Assembly (NCBI RefSeq): GCF_002564005.1
Contig: NZ_PDJG01000001.1
Location: 1,736,001-1,800,000 of the forward strand
DNA length: 64,000 nucleotides
Origin: Sanguibacter antarcticus
GTDB lineage: Bacteria > Actinomycetota > Actinomycetes > Actinomycetales > Cellulomonadaceae
Direction of reading: 5' to 3'
Below, one piece after another: positions 9,964-21,101 of this stretch. Position numbers and translations under genes: made by a program. Below the pieces are notes generated by a model. That model had not been told where the DNA came from and did no database searches. It was given only the letters and a program-made list of their open reading frames with translations. Every line of letters starts with the position of its first letter. The stretch's first letter is position 1.

Positions 9964-11477
9964 GCCGCGTCCATCCCTTCAGGTGCGATGCCGGCCATCA
10001 TCAGGCCGAGCACGTCGCGGGGCGTCGTCGACGGCACGATGCCGACGACGCGTCCGCGGTACATCACGAGGATGCGGTCGCCGAGAGCGACCGCCTCGTC
10101 CAGCTCTGTCGCGACGACGATGACGGGCACGCCCGAGTCACGCGTCGCGACGATACGTTTGTGAATGAACTCGATCGATCCCACGTCGACGCCGCGCGTC
10201 GGCTGCGAGGCGACGAACAGCCGGAGGTCGCGCGAGAGCTCACGGGCCAAGACGACCTTCTGCTGGTTTCCACCGGAGAGCCTGCCGGCAGGCGCGTCGA
10301 TCCCTTGCGTGCGGATGTCGAACTCCTCGACAGCATGACGCGCGAACTCGTCGCGTGCCTTGAGCTGGAGGATGCCGTGCCGCACGAAGGGGGGTCCGTC
10401 GGTACGGTCGAGCATGAGGTTCTCGGCGACGGAGAACGATCCCACGAGCCCGTCGACGTTGCGGTCCTCGGGGACGAAGCCCACACCTGCGTCGAGGAAG
10501 CTGCGGACCGACCCGCCGTCGAGTGCTGCACCGTCGAGCCGGATGCTCCCGCCGGACGGTTGGACGAGCCCGAGGAGCGCGTCAGCGAGCTCGGTCTGGC
10601 CGTTGCCCTGGACACCGGCGATGACGAGGACCTCGCCGCCGCGCACAGTGAAGCTCACGTCGTCGACGAGGACCGAGCCTGCGGGGTCGGTGATCTCCAG
10701 GTGATCGACCTCGAGCGCCGCCTTGCTGTACTGCGGCGCGTCCTTGTGGACGGTGAGCTCGACAGCGCGTCCCACCATGAGCGCAGCGAGCTCTGCGTCG
10801 GTGGAGGTCGGCTCGGCCTCACCGACGACGGCACCGCGGCGGATGACCGTGATGCGGTCAGCGACCGCGCGGACCTCACGAAGCTTGTGCGTGATGAAGA
10901 CGATCGCCGTGCCCGCGTCGCGGAGCTGGCGCATGATGCCCATGAGCTCATCGGTCTCCTGCGGTGTCAGGACGGCCGTCGGCTCGTCGAACACGAGGAC
11001 CTTTGCGTCGCGCGAGAGTGCCTTGATGATCTCGACGCGCTGCTGCACGCCGACCGGCAGGTCTTCGACGACGGCATCGGGGTCGACATGGAAGCCGAAC
11101 CGAGCAGCGATCTCGACGACCTTCGTCCGTGCGCTGTCGAGGTCGAGCCGGCCGAGACCTCGGGTCTGCTCGTGGCCGAGCATGACGTTCTCGGCGACTG
11201 TGAAGACAGGGACGAGCATGAAGTGCTGGTGCACCATCCCGATCCCTGCCGCCATCGCTTCGCCGGGGCCGTTGAAGTGCTGGACCACCCCGTCGAGGAG
11301 GACGTCGCCCTCGTCTGCGGTGTACAGGCCGTAGAGGACGTTCATCAACGTCGACTTCCCCGCACCGTTCTCACCGAGGAGGCAGTGCACCTCACCGGGC
11401 TCGATGGTGAGGTTGATGTTGTCGTTGGCGACCAAGGCGCCGAAACGCTTGGTGATGCCACGGAGCTCGAGCTTCAT
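9960..11477 (-). CDS. ABC transporter ATP-binding protein, nucleoside/sugar type (two NBDs)
   Basis: A 505-residue tandem ATPase of the RbsA/YufO family. The first domain has a full Walker A (GENGAGKST, about residues 35-43), and a Walker B with VLVFDEPTAVL. The second domain has a degenerate Walker A (GVQGNGQTE) and the signature LSGGNQQKV, the usual asymmetry in this family. It powers import with the two permeases encoded just downstream. A hairpin lies between it and the binding-protein gene upstream, which would lower its expression relative to the receptor. Confidence 0.92.
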
Positions 11478-11518
11478 TGACCGCGATCCTTGCGAGCAGA
11501 AATGTATGGAGACACGAC

Positions 11519-11563
11519 GACGCTCTCCCCGTTGAGGATCAGGTCCTCCACGGGGAGAGCGTC
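11519..11563 (-). terminator. hairpin between binding-protein and ATPase genes (attenuator)
   Basis: A perfect 13-bp inverted repeat (11519-11531 with 11551-11563) with a further 5-bp inner stem (11534-11538 with 11544-11548) begins 7 bases beyond the binding-protein stop codon. No T run follows. It likely stabilises the upstream mRNA or terminates part of the transcripts, so that the receptor is made in excess over the transporter core. Confidence 0.65.
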
Positions 11564-11569
11564 AGACGG

Positions 11570-12661
11570 TCACTGGTTGAGGTAGGAGGTGACTGTCACG
11601 TCACCGTTGATGATCGATTCCTTGAGCGCGTCAACCTCTTCGACGAGGGCAGAGTCGACCTTGCCTTCGAAGTTGTGCAGGTCGGCGAGGCCGACGCCAC
11701 CGTTCTCGAGGGTTCCGACGTACGGCTCGGAGTCGAAGGATCCGCTGCCCGCGGACATGATGGTGTCGTAGACCGACACGTCCATCTCCTTGAGGATCGA
11801 GGTGAGGATCATGTCCTCCGTGCTCGGGTCCGTCACGAAGACGTCAGCGTCGACGCCGATGAGTGCGATGTCGCGGCCGGAGTCGTCGATCGCGTCCATG
11901 GCCGACTGGTAGATGGGTCCACCGACGGGGAGGATGACGTCGACGCCCTGGTCGATGATGCCCGCTGCGATGCCCTTAGCGGTGTCGTTGGCCTCGAAGC
12001 CACCCGTGAAGGAGCCCTGGTCGGCGCCGGAGTAGCCGACGACCTCGACCGCGGTGCCCTTGACCTCGTTGTAGTAGTCGACGCCCTGCTTGAAGCCGTC
12101 CATGAAGATCGTCACTGTCGGGTACGGCTGTCCGCCGAACGTTCCGACCTTGCCGGCCTCCGAGTAGCCCGCCGCCATGTATCCAGCGAGGAACGCTGCC
12201 TGCGCGGTGTCGTAGAGGAGCGGCTTGATGTTCGCCGCGTCCTTCTCGCCGTCGAAGTCGTTGTCTGCGCCGTCGTCGACGAGGACGTAGTCGATGTCCG
12301 GGTTCGCGAGTGCCGACTCGACCGTCGCGGCGGAGAGCGCGAAGCCGACCGCGACAACCGTCTCGCAGCCTTCGGACACGAGGGACTCGAGGTTGTTCTT
12401 GAAGTCTGTCTCAGAGTCGGACTGGACCTCGGCGTGCTCGGCACCGAGCTCGTCGGACGCCCGGACCAGGCCGTCGAAGCTCAGCTGGTTGAAGCTCTTG
12501 TCGTCGAAGCCACCGGCGTCGGAGACGATGCAGGGGCGGTAGTCGGAGCCGAGGGCTGCCGTCGCGCCGCTGTCGGTCGTCTCGTCCGGTGCACTGCCAC
12601 AAGCGGTCAGCGCCAGGGCCGCGATGGCGCCTGTCGCCGCAAACTGAGCAACTCTCTTCAC
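11570..12661 (-). CDS. BMP-family nucleoside-binding lipoprotein
   Basis: A 363-residue secreted receptor of the Bmp/Med family (PnrA/BmpA-like), which binds purine and pyrimidine nucleosides outside the membrane. The lipobox LTAC places the lipidated Cys at residue 21. Conserved segments include DAGGFDDKSFNQLSFDGL, the hinge VGFALSAATVES and VILPVGGPIYQ. The GTG start at 12661 follows AGGAG by 6 bases. It heads the block that continues with ATPase, two permeases and catabolic enzymes, which supports nucleosides as the ligand over other BMP ligands. Confidence 0.9.
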   Translation of the reverse strand: MKRVAQFAATGAIAALALTACGSAPDETTDSGATAALGSDYRPCIVSDAGGFDDKSFNQLSFDGLVRASDELGAEHAEVQSDSETDFKNNLESLVSEGCETVVAVGFALSAATVESALANPDIDYVLVDDGADNDFDGEKDAANIKPLLYDTAQAAFLAGYMAAGYSEAGKVGTFGGQPYPTVTIFMDGFKQGVDYYNEVKGTAVEVVGYSGADQGSFTGGFEANDTAKGIAAGIIDQGVDVILPVGGPIYQSAMDAIDDSGRDIALIGVDADVFVTDPSTEDMILTSILKEMDVSVYDTIMSAGSGSFDSEPYVGTLENGGVGLADLHNFEGKVDSALVEEVDALKESIINGDVTVTSYLNQ

Positions 12662-12784
12662 GTGAAACTCCTGTTGATCTCGATGAGGTACCAGCCCGGT
12701 GAAACCGGATCGGGCGAGTGCCCTTGGCTAGCGGTCGGACGGGTCGTGTTCCCACGAGAATACGGTTCGTTCGGTCACGTCGAG

Positions 12785-12800
12785 GTTACTAGGGCGTAAC
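12785..12800. promoter_or_regulatory. GTTAC-N6-GTAAC inverted repeat upstream of the binding-protein gene
   Basis: A 5-bp perfect inverted repeat with a 6-base spacer sits about 125 bases upstream of the BMP lipoprotein start, with a further GTTAC half-site at 12812-12816. The spacing fits a dimeric repressor site. An arrangement with the same half-sites and spacing occurs upstream of a peptide-binding protein gene at 58518-58533. The remaining intergenic sequence (12662-12870) shows no other clear signal. Confidence 0.35.
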
Positions 12801-12870
12801 AGCGTCGCTTCGTTACCAAAGCGCAAACCTCGGTCTGATCCCTGGGACTTGGGGGTCCACGCCTCGGGAT

Positions 12871-14118
12871 CTACGGTGCTCGAGCGTCGCGGACGGTCGC
12901 CGTGGCATCCTCTCGAGGTTTGAGGACCCCGCCGCTCGTGGCGACCCGTGACAGCAGCGCCACCCCCACCGAGATCGCCGTCTCGTCGATCTGCAGGTCT
13001 CCTTGATGGATGTCGAAGGTGTGCCCGCCCGGCGACCGTGTCCCGAGACGGGCCAGCGCTCCGGACACCTTCGTGAGGTACCAGGCGAAGTCCTCGCCCC
13101 CGAGAGACTGCTCGGTGAGGACCACCGAGCGGTCACCGAGCACTGCGTGCGCCGCCGCCTCGAGCACACCTGTGCAGCGGCCGTCGTTCTCCACGGGCGG
13201 CACCCCGCGCTGGTGGTGGACCTCGACCTCGACGCCGTACGGCTCGGCGACCTGCGCGACAGCATCATGGAGGACCTGTGCGGCGTGCTCCCAGGCGCGT
13301 ACGTCGAGGCACCGCAGGGTTCCCTTGGCCGTGCCCGTCGTCGGGATCGCGTTGTGGGCCGCCCCCGCGTGCACGGCACCCCAGGTGAGGTTGACCCCGG
13401 ATCGTGGGTCGAGACGCCGTCCGAGGATCGCGGGCACCTGGGTGATCACCTGACCGAGCGCGAACACCACGTCACCGGTGAGGTGCGGCCTAGACGTGTG
13501 CCCTCCGCTCGACGTGACCGTCACCGTCACCTCGTCTGACGCGGACGTGATCGGACCGATCCGGGTGCCGATGGTCCCGACGTCGACCTTCGGGTCGACG
13601 TGCAGCGCGTAGATCTCGCCCACGCCGTCGAGCACGCCCTGGTCGAGGAGATCGAGCGCTCCCCCGGGCTGGACCTCTTCGGCCGGCTGGAAGATCAGGC
13701 GGACTGCACGGTTCAGATCACCTGCGGAGTGCAGCTCGGCGAGGACGAGGCCGACGCCGAGCAAGATCGTCGTGTGGACGTCGTGCCCGCAGGCGTGCGC
13801 GACGCCACGGACCGTCGACGCGAACGGGACGCCGGACGTCTCAGCGAGCGGCAGCGCATCGATGTCCGCGCGCAGCGCTAGCCTGCGCTGACCGGTCAGC
13901 GCAGCGCTGGGGCCGATGTCGCACGTGAGCCCCGTGCCGGTCAGCAAGCGAGGCTCGAGGCCCGCGCGCCGGAGACGGTCCGCGACGAGCGCGGTCGTCC
14001 GGGTCTCGGTGCGCGCAGTCTCCGGGTGAGCATGGAGGTCACGACGGATCTCGACGAGCTCGTCGTGGAACCCGTCGACGAGCCCTCTGATGCGCTCGGC
14101 CGTGACGGACGAGCTCAC
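12871..14118 (-). CDS. M20D-family amidohydrolase
   Basis: A 415-residue metallohydrolase of the M20D group (N-acyl amino acid or hippurate hydrolase-like). The metal-binding ACGHDVHT holds Cys110, His112 and His115, and QPAEEV provides the catalytic Glu pair near 149. A dimerisation domain covers about residues 185-300, and a late His (GHTFDIHQGDL) completes the site. The start is GTG and overlaps the manC stop (GTGA), so the two genes are coupled. The natural substrate cannot be read from sequence; members cleave N-acetyl amino acids, hippurate or indole-acetyl conjugates. Confidence 0.88.
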   Translation of the reverse strand: MSSSVTAERIRGLVDGFHDELVEIRRDLHAHPETARTETRTTALVADRLRRAGLEPRLLTGTGLTCDIGPSAALTGQRRLALRADIDALPLAETSGVPFASTVRGVAHACGHDVHTTILLGVGLVLAELHSAGDLNRAVRLIFQPAEEVQPGGALDLLDQGVLDGVGEIYALHVDPKVDVGTIGTRIGPITSASDEVTVTVTSSGGHTSRPHLTGDVVFALGQVITQVPAILGRRLDPRSGVNLTWGAVHAGAAHNAIPTTGTAKGTLRCLDVRAWEHAAQVLHDAVAQVAEPYGVEVEVHHQRGVPPVENDGRCTGVLEAAAHAVLGDRSVVLTEQSLGGEDFAWYLTKVSGALARLGTRSPGGHTFDIHQGDLQIDETAISVGVALLSRVATSGGVLKPREDATATVRDARAP

Positions 14119-15254
14119 AGCAGCTCTTCCATCCCGCGCTCGCGCAGCTCGGTCACGATGTCCTTGACCTGCTGCGCCCGGGCACGTGTCGTGACGAGGA
14201 GCGCGTCCGGGGTGTCGACCACGACCACGTCGTCCAGCCCGAGGATCGTCACCACACGACCGCTCGCGGGGACGACCACCGAGCCGGCGCTCTGCACCCG
14301 CACGACTGAGCCCGCGTCGCCCAGGACCTTCGACCCCGACTCGTCGGCTGCGGGCAGGAGCGCCGCGAGGGAGTTGAAGTCGCCGACGTCGTCCCAGCCG
14401 AAGTTGCCGGGCACGACGACCACGCCGCCCGCGTCCGCCACCGGCTCGGCCACCGCATGGTCGATCGCGATCTTCTCGAGGCCCGGCCAGACCTCTGCGA
14501 GAACCTCGTCACGCTCGGGCGTGTCCCAGGCCTTGGCGATGGTCCGGAGCCCGGCGTGCAGCGTCGGACGCTGGGTCGCGAGGTGGTCGAGGAGCACGGA
14601 CACCCGCGTGATGAACATCCCCGCGTTCCAGCGGTACTCCCCCGTCGCCAGGTACCGCTGTGCAGTCGTCGCGTCGGGCTTCTCCGTGAAGCCGACGACG
14701 TGCCGCGCGCTCTGTGCGCCCTCGAGCCCGAGCGGCTCGCCGCTGTGGATGTACCCGAACGCGGTGGACGGCCGCGACGCCGCGATGCCGATCGTCACGA
14801 CGTACCCCTCCTCGGCGGCTCGGACCCCCTCGCGGACGGCCTGCTCGAAGGACTCCTTGCCCGCGATGACCTGGTCCGCCGCAAACGACCCGATGACGAC
14901 GTCGCCGTGACGCTCTGACAGCACCGCGGCAGCAAGACCGATGGCAGCCATCGAGTCTCGCGGCGACGGCTCGGCAAGGAGGTTCTGCGCATCGATCTCG
15001 GGGAGCTGCGCGCTCACGGCGTCGACGTGCGCGACACCCGTGACGACGACGACCCCGGACTCTCCGGCCAGAGGCACGATCCTGTCCATGGTCGCCTGGA
15101 TGAGCGAGCGACCGGATCCGGTGAGGTCATGGAGGAACTTCGGCGCACCGGAGCGCGACAGCGGCCAGAGCCTCGTCCCCGCTCCGCCAGCCGGGATGAC
15201 CGCATAGAAGTTGGGCACACGGGCGGAGGAGGTCGATGACATACCTCTGAGCAT
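14115..15254 (-). CDS. manC: mannose-1-phosphate guanylyltransferase
   Basis: A nucleotidyltransferase of about 379 residues making GDP-mannose for glycans and glycolipids. The N-terminal pyrophosphorylase motif PAGGAGTRLWPLSR and the following PKFLHDLTG are intact, as are FTEKPD and WNAGMF (sugar-binding region). It lacks the fused isomerase domain of type II enzymes, as is usual in actinobacteria. Two starts compete: ATG at 15254 (MLRGM) with AGGCGG about 10 bases upstream, and ATG at 15242; the open frame further upstream is unlikely to be used. It overlaps the amidohydrolase gene downstream by 4 bases. Confidence 0.9.
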   Translation of the reverse strand: MLRGMSSTSSARVPNFYAVIPAGGAGTRLWPLSRSGAPKFLHDLTGSGRSLIQATMDRIVPLAGESGVVVVTGVAHVDAVSAQLPEIDAQNLLAEPSPRDSMAAIGLAAAVLSERHGDVVIGSFAADQVIAGKESFEQAVREGVRAAEEGYVVTIGIAASRPSTAFGYIHSGEPLGLEGAQSARHVVGFTEKPDATTAQRYLATGEYRWNAGMFITRVSVLLDHLATQRPTLHAGLRTIAKAWDTPERDEVLAEVWPGLEKIAIDHAVAEPVADAGGVVVVPGNFGWDDVGDFNSLAALLPAADESGSKVLGDAGSVVRVQSAGSVVVPASGRVVTILGLDDVVVVDTPDALLVTTRARAQQVKDIVTELRERGMEELL

Positions 15255-15341
15255 AAACAACGAACCGCCTGTGGATTGCGTCACAAAACGGAAACACACC
15301 TGCCGAAGGAGGTCCGCCCGGGCGCAACCACCACCGAACAC

Positions 15342-15353
15342 TCACTAGAGTGA
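15342..15353. promoter_or_regulatory. short palindrome in the manC/sdhC divergent region
   Basis: A 5-bp inverted repeat with a 2-base spacer (TCACT-AG-AGTGA) lies 98 bases upstream of sdhC in the 196-base divergent gap. It could be an operator or part of a promoter (TAGAGT resembles a -10 box). No convincing -35 box was found, so the assignment is weak. Confidence 0.3.
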
Positions 15354-15450
15354 ACAGTGACAAACGGTCTGGGCAACGATGCCTGGAACTTCAACGGGAG
15401 CACCGGACTCGCTAGTTCCGCCCCCCTGACTCGCCACAGGAGGCGCCAAA

Positions 15451-15831
15451 GTGCCCAGTGCACCTGCTGGCACGCTGTACCGCGGCCGCGAAGGTATGTG
15501 GTCCTGGGTTGCGCATCGCGTAACCGGCGTGCTGATCTTCTTCTTCCTGCTCGTCCACGTGCTGGACACCGCGCTCGTGCGAGTCTCGCCCGAGGCCTAC
15601 AACGCGGTGATCGGTACCTACCAGACCCCCGTCATGGGACTCGGCGAAGCCGGCCTCGTCGCGGCGATCGTGTTCCACGCCTTCAACGGTATCCGCATCA
15701 TCCTGGTCGACTTCTGGGTCAAGGGTCCTAAGTACCAGCGCGTCATGCTCTGGGTCGTCGTCGGCCTCTTCGTCGTGACCATGGCCGGGTTCCTGCCGCG
15801 CCACCTCATGCACGTCTTCGGGGGGAACTGA
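15451..15831 (+). CDS. sdhC: succinate dehydrogenase cytochrome b subunit
   Basis: A 126-residue membrane anchor with three hydrophobic helices (about 20-42, 62-84 and 96-118). The N-terminal motif SWVAHRVTGV is typical of SdhC, and conserved His residues in HRVTG, LLVHV and FHAFNG are candidate heme ligands. The GTG start at 15451 follows a strong AGGAGG. It is the first gene of sdhCDAB; its stop overlaps the sdhD start (TGATG). It binds heme b and quinone together with SdhD and holds the catalytic subunits on the membrane. Confidence 0.92.
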   Translation: MPSAPAGTLYRGREGMWSWVAHRVTGVLIFFFLLVHVLDTALVRVSPEAYNAVIGTYQTPVMGLGEAGLVAAIVFHAFNGIRIILVDFWVKGPKYQRVMLWVVVGLFVVTMAGFLPRHLMHVFGGN

Positions 15832-16283
15832 TGAGCTCGGCACCAACGATCGCGAACCCGCGTGACTCCTACAAGCGGAACGCGGCCAGCCGCTCGAACT
15901 TCGAACTCTACGGCTGGGTCTTCATGCGCGCCTCAGGCGCCGTGCTCCTCGTCCTGATCTTCGGTCACCTCTTCGTCAACCTCATGGTCGGCGAGGGCGT
16001 CAACGCGATCGACTTCGCGTTCGTCGGTGGCAAGTGGACCTCCTTGTTCTGGCGGCTCTGGGACCTCCTCATGCTCTGGCTGGCGATGACCCACGGCACC
16101 AACGGCGTGCGGACGATCATCAACGACTACGCCGAGCGCCCCGCCGTCAGGCTCACGCTCAAGCTCTCGCTCTACGTGGCGTTCGTCCTCGTCACCGTGC
16201 TCGGCACGCTCGTGATCTTCACGTTCACCCCGTGCCCGGCCGGCGCTCCGGCAGACCTGCTGCCGTCCATCTGCACGGCCTGA
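15831..16283 (+). CDS. sdhD: succinate dehydrogenase hydrophobic membrane anchor subunit
   Basis: A 150-residue protein with a soluble N-terminus of about 30 residues and three membrane helices. The segment [19 protein letters not shown] contains a candidate heme-ligand His, and [14 protein letters not shown] is the typical SdhD helix-2 end. Its start overlaps the sdhC stop by one base, indicating coupled translation. sdhA begins 38 bases downstream with its own GAGGAGG site. Confidence 0.92.
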   Translation: MSSAPTIANPRDSYKRNAASRSNFELYGWVFMRASGAVLLVLIFGHLFVNLMVGEGVNAIDFAFVGGKWTSLFWRLWDLLMLWLAMTHGTNGVRTIINDYAERPAVRLTLKLSLYVAFVLVTVLGTLVIFTFTPCPAGAPADLLPSICTA

Positions 16284-16321
16284 CCCACCTTCCTACTCGC
16301 CTCGAGGAGGCATCGCCCACG

Positions 16322-18157
16322 ATGCAAACCCACCAGTACGACGTCGTCATCGTCGGCGCGGGCGGCGCAGGCATGCGCGCCGCCCTCGAGTCATCCGGCG
16401 AGGTGCGCACCGCCGTCATCTCCAAGCTCTACCCGACGCGCTCGCACACGGGTGCTGCGCAGGGCGGGATGTGCGCCGCGCTGGCCAACGTCGAAGAAGA
16501 CAACTGGGAGTGGCACACGTTCGACACCGTCAAGGGTGGCGACTACCTCGTCGACCAGGACGCTGCCGAGATCATGGCCAAGGAAGCGATCGAGGCGGTC
16601 CTCGACCTCGAGCGCATGGGCCTGCCGTTCAACCGCACGCCTGAGGGCAAGATCGACCAGCGCCGCTTCGGCGGGCACACCCGCAACCACGGCGAGGCGG
16701 CCGTCCGTCGCTCCTGCTACGCGGCGGACCGCACCGGACACATGATCCTCCAGACGCTCTATCAGCAGTGCGTCAAGCAAGAGGTCGAGTTCTTCAACGA
16801 GTTCTACGTGCTGGACCTCCTCGTCGACCACGACCTCTCGGCCGGGCACGTCCCGGACGGCGAGGCCGTCAACGTCACCGGCGTGGTCGCCTACGACCTC
16901 GCGAGCGGTGAGATCCACGTGTTCCAGGCAAAGTCGGTCATCATCGCGACCGGCGGCGCCGGCAAGATCTTCAAGACGACCTCGAACGCCCACACCCTCA
17001 CCGGTGACGGGATGGCGCTCGCCCTGCGGCGCGGGTTCCCGCTCGAGGACATGGAGTTCTTCCAGTTCCACCCGACAGGCCTCGCCGGCCTGGGCATCCT
17101 CCTCTCCGAGGCAGCCCGCGGAGAAGGTGGGATCCTTCGCAACTCCGACGGCGAACGTTTCATGGAGCGTTACGCCCCGACCATCAAGGACCTGGCCCCG
17201 CGCGACATCGTCGCCCGCTCGATGGCGCTCGAGGTCCGTGAAGGTCGTGGGTGCGGACCGAACAAGGACTACGTCCTGCTCGACCTCACGCACCTGGAAC
17301 CCGCGCACATCGACGCCAAGCTCCCTGACATCACCGAGTTCGCGCGCACGTACCTCGGCATCGAGCCCTACACGGAACCGATCCCCGTCTACCCCACCGC
17401 GCACTACGCGATGGGTGGCATCCCGACGAACGTCGACGCCGAGGTCCTGCGCAACAACACTGACACCGTCCGCGGCCTGTACGCAGCCGGTGAGGTGGCG
17501 TGCGTGTCCGTCCACGGGTCGAACCGTCTCGGCACCAACTCGCTCCTCGACATCAACGTGTTCGGCAAGCGCGCCGGGCGGGCCGCGGCGGCGTACGCCA
17601 AGACGGTCGACTACCTCGATGTCCCGGAGAACGCGACCTCCGCGGTCGTTGCACAGCTCGACGAGATGCGCGAGCGTCCGACCGGCGAGCGCGTCTCCGA
17701 CCTGCGGACGGCACTGCAGGAGTCGATGGACCTCAACGCCCAGGTGTTCCGGACCGAGACCTCCCTGCGCCAGGCCCTCGCCGACATCAGGGAGCTCCAG
17801 GCACGCTACGAGAACGTGTCCGTCCAGGACAAGGGCAAGCTCTTCAACACCGACCTCCTCGAGGCCCTCGAGCTCGGCTTCCTCCTCGACATCGCGGAGG
17901 TCGTCGTGATCGGTGCGCTCAACCGCAAGGAGTCGCGCGGCGGACACTTCCGAGAGGACTACCCCGACCGGGACGACGCGAACTGGATGCTGCACACGAT
18001 GGCGTACCGCCGACCGATCGGCGACACCACCGTCGTGAGCGCGGACGGCACCGAGGGCTCTTTCTCCGAAGAGAGCGTCTTCGAGAACTACAAGGTCGTG
18101 CTGGGCGGAAAGCTCGTCACACAGACGAGGTACGAGCCGATGGAGCGTAAGTACTGA
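16322..18157 (+). CDS. sdhA: succinate dehydrogenase flavoprotein subunit
   Basis: A 611-residue catalytic subunit oxidising succinate to fumarate in the TCA cycle. The FAD dinucleotide motif [10 protein letters not shown] is at 11-20. His42 in SHTGAAQGG is the likely covalent FAD attachment site. The substrate-site elements HPTG, RGEGG and the HGSNRLG segment are present. The start at 16322 (MQTHQYD) is chosen for GAGGAGG 11 bases upstream; the frame is open for another 290 bases through sdhD but that part is shadow. It overlaps sdhB by one base (TGATG). Confidence 0.97.
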   Translation: MQTHQYDVVIVGAGGAGMRAALESSGEVRTAVISKLYPTRSHTGAAQGGMCAALANVEEDNWEWHTFDTVKGGDYLVDQDAAEIMAKEAIEAVLDLERMGLPFNRTPEGKIDQRRFGGHTRNHGEAAVRRSCYAADRTGHMILQTLYQQCVKQEVEFFNEFYVLDLLVDHDLSAGHVPDGEAVNVTGVVAYDLASGEIHVFQAKSVIIATGGAGKIFKTTSNAHTLTGDGMALALRRGFPLEDMEFFQFHPTGLAGLGILLSEAARGEGGILRNSDGERFMERYAPTIKDLAPRDIVARSMALEVREGRGCGPNKDYVLLDLTHLEPAHIDAKLPDITEFARTYLGIEPYTEPIPVYPTAHYAMGGIPTNVDAEVLRNNTDTVRGLYAAGEVACVSVHGSNRLGTNSLLDINVFGKRAGRAAAAYAKTVDYLDVPENATSAVVAQLDEMRERPTGERVSDLRTALQESMDLNAQVFRTETSLRQALADIRELQARYENVSVQDKGKLFNTDLLEALELGFLLDIAEVVVIGALNRKESRGGHFREDYPDRDDANWMLHTMAYRRPIGDTTVVSADGTEGSFSEESVFENYKVVLGGKLVTQTRYEPMERKY

Positions 18158-18921
18158 TGACTGCAACCATAGAACAGGCACCTCAGGCAGAGATGGGCGC
18201 GATCCCGAGCTTCGAGGTCACGATCCGGCTCCGCCGGTACCTTCCCGAGTCGTCGCACGGCGACGAAGCGTACTGGGAAGACTTCACGGTCACGGCCTAC
18301 GGGACCGACCGCGTCCTCGACGCGCTCCACAAGATCAAGTGGGAGCACGACGGCTCGCTGACCTTCCGCCGTTCCTGCGCGCACGGTGTCTGCGGCTCGG
18401 ATGCTGTCCGCATCAACGGCCGCAACAGGCTCGCGTGCAAGACGCTCCTCAAGGACGTCAACCCGGACAAGCCCATCACCGTCGAACCCATCAAGGGTCT
18501 GCCTGTGATCAAGGACCTCGTCGTGGACATGGAGCCGTTCTTCGCGTCCTACCGCGAGATCATGCCGTTCCTCATCACGACAGGCAACGAGCCGAGCAAG
18601 GAGCGCATCCAGTCTGCTGAGCAGCGCGAGCGCTTCGACGACACCACAAAGTGCATCCTGTGCGCCGCGTGCACGTCCTCGTGCCCGGTCTTCTGGACCG
18701 ATGGCCAGTACTTCGGTCCGGCGGCGATCGTCAACGCGCACCGCTTCATCTTCGACTCCCGCGACGACGGCGCAGAGCAGCGGCTCGAGATCCTCAACGA
18801 CAAGGAAGGCGTGTGGCGCTGCCGCACGACCTTCAACTGCACCGAGGCCTGCCCTCGTGGCATCGAGGTCACCAAGGCCATCCAAGAGGTCAAGCGAGCG
18901 ATGATCACGCGCGCGTTCTGA
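18157..18921 (+). CDS. sdhB: succinate dehydrogenase iron-sulfur subunit
   Basis: A 254-residue electron-transfer subunit. The 2Fe-2S cluster motif SCAHGVCGSDA is followed by a later Cys (LACKTLL). The 4Fe-4S cluster motif CILCAACTSSCP and the 3Fe-4S Cys residues (FNCTEACPRGI) follow. It passes electrons from SdhA FAD to the heme/quinone site in SdhC and SdhD. It is the last gene of the operon and is followed within 11 bases by a very strong hairpin. Confidence 0.97.
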   Translation: MTATIEQAPQAEMGAIPSFEVTIRLRRYLPESSHGDEAYWEDFTVTAYGTDRVLDALHKIKWEHDGSLTFRRSCAHGVCGSDAVRINGRNRLACKTLLKDVNPDKPITVEPIKGLPVIKDLVVDMEPFFASYREIMPFLITTGNEPSKERIQSAEQRERFDDTTKCILCAACTSSCPVFWTDGQYFGPAAIVNAHRFIFDSRDDGAEQRLEILNDKEGVWRCRTTFNCTEACPRGIEVTKAIQEVKRAMITRAF

Positions 18922-18931
18922 CCACCTGCAC

Positions 18932-18977
18932 GACGACGAAGGCCCCCAGGCCCGTGAGCCTGGGGGCCTTCGTCGTC
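18932..18977. terminator. terminator of sdhCDAB (20-bp perfect stem)
   Basis: A perfect 20-bp inverted repeat (18932-18951 with 18958-18977) with a 6-base loop lies between sdhB and the convergent 2'-5' RNA ligase-like gene. It is the strongest hairpin in the window and should stop transcription from both sides. Confidence 0.88.
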
Positions 18978-19001
18978 TCCAGCTCGTGGAGGACGGAGCA
19001 G

Positions 19002-20599
<1,598 letters not shown>

Positions 20600-20631
20600 T
20601 CAGCTCCGCGCCGCTGGGCAGGGCCCCTGGA

Positions 20632-21051
20632 TCAGGTCGCCTCGGCGTCGAACGGGGCAGGCGCTCCGGCCTCGAGCCGCTGCTCAGGCGCAGGCCGCGC
20701 CGCAGCCTTCGTCAGTCCGACGCCCGTCGCCGCCGCGGCTGCTCCCCCGGCGGGACCCGCACCGGTCTTCGTCTTCTTGGTCCGCGGATCGAGGACTGTG
20801 TCCTCGAGCAAGGCGTCTCGGACGATGCGCCGCGGGTCGTAGCGGCGCGGGTCGAGCTGGGCCCAGTCGACGTCACCGATCTCGGGGCCGAGCTCCTCGG
20901 TGACCTTGACCTTGGCCTCGGCCAGGAAGCCTTTGCCCCTGCGCACGAGGGTCGCAAGCTGCTCCGCGTACCCGGGGAGCCGTTCAGGCCCGATCACGAG
21001 CACTGCGAGGACGAGGATGATGATGAGCTCGCCGCCGTTGATTCCGAACAC
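20632..21051 (-). CDS. tatB: Sec-independent protein translocase subunit TatB
   Basis: A 139-residue protein with the classic Tat A/B N-terminus: a membrane helix at about 6-21, the GPERLP hinge, then an amphipathic helix and a charged, Ala/Pro-rich cytoplasmic tail. The negatively charged Glu at residue 8 (GGELIII) and the length favour TatB over TatA. It lies downstream of htrA, as in the mycobacterial sigE region, and would receive folded, twin-arginine substrates with TatC (not in this window). Confidence 0.85.
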   Translation of the reverse strand: MFGINGGELIIILVLAVLVIGPERLPGYAEQLATLVRRGKGFLAEAKVKVTEELGPEIGDVDWAQLDPRRYDPRRIVRDALLEDTVLDPRTKKTKTGAGPAGGAAAAATGVGLTKAAARPAPEQRLEAGAPAPFDAEAT

Positions 21052-21101
21052 GGTTCGTCCACTTCTCGTCGTCAGGCACTGGGTGGGCTGGTCTCGCGCC
21101 G

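Noticed and set aside
16391..18181. A minus-strand open frame of 596 codons opposite sdhA
   Set aside because: It mirrors the codon pattern of sdhA and has no recognisable motif, while sdhA is certain.
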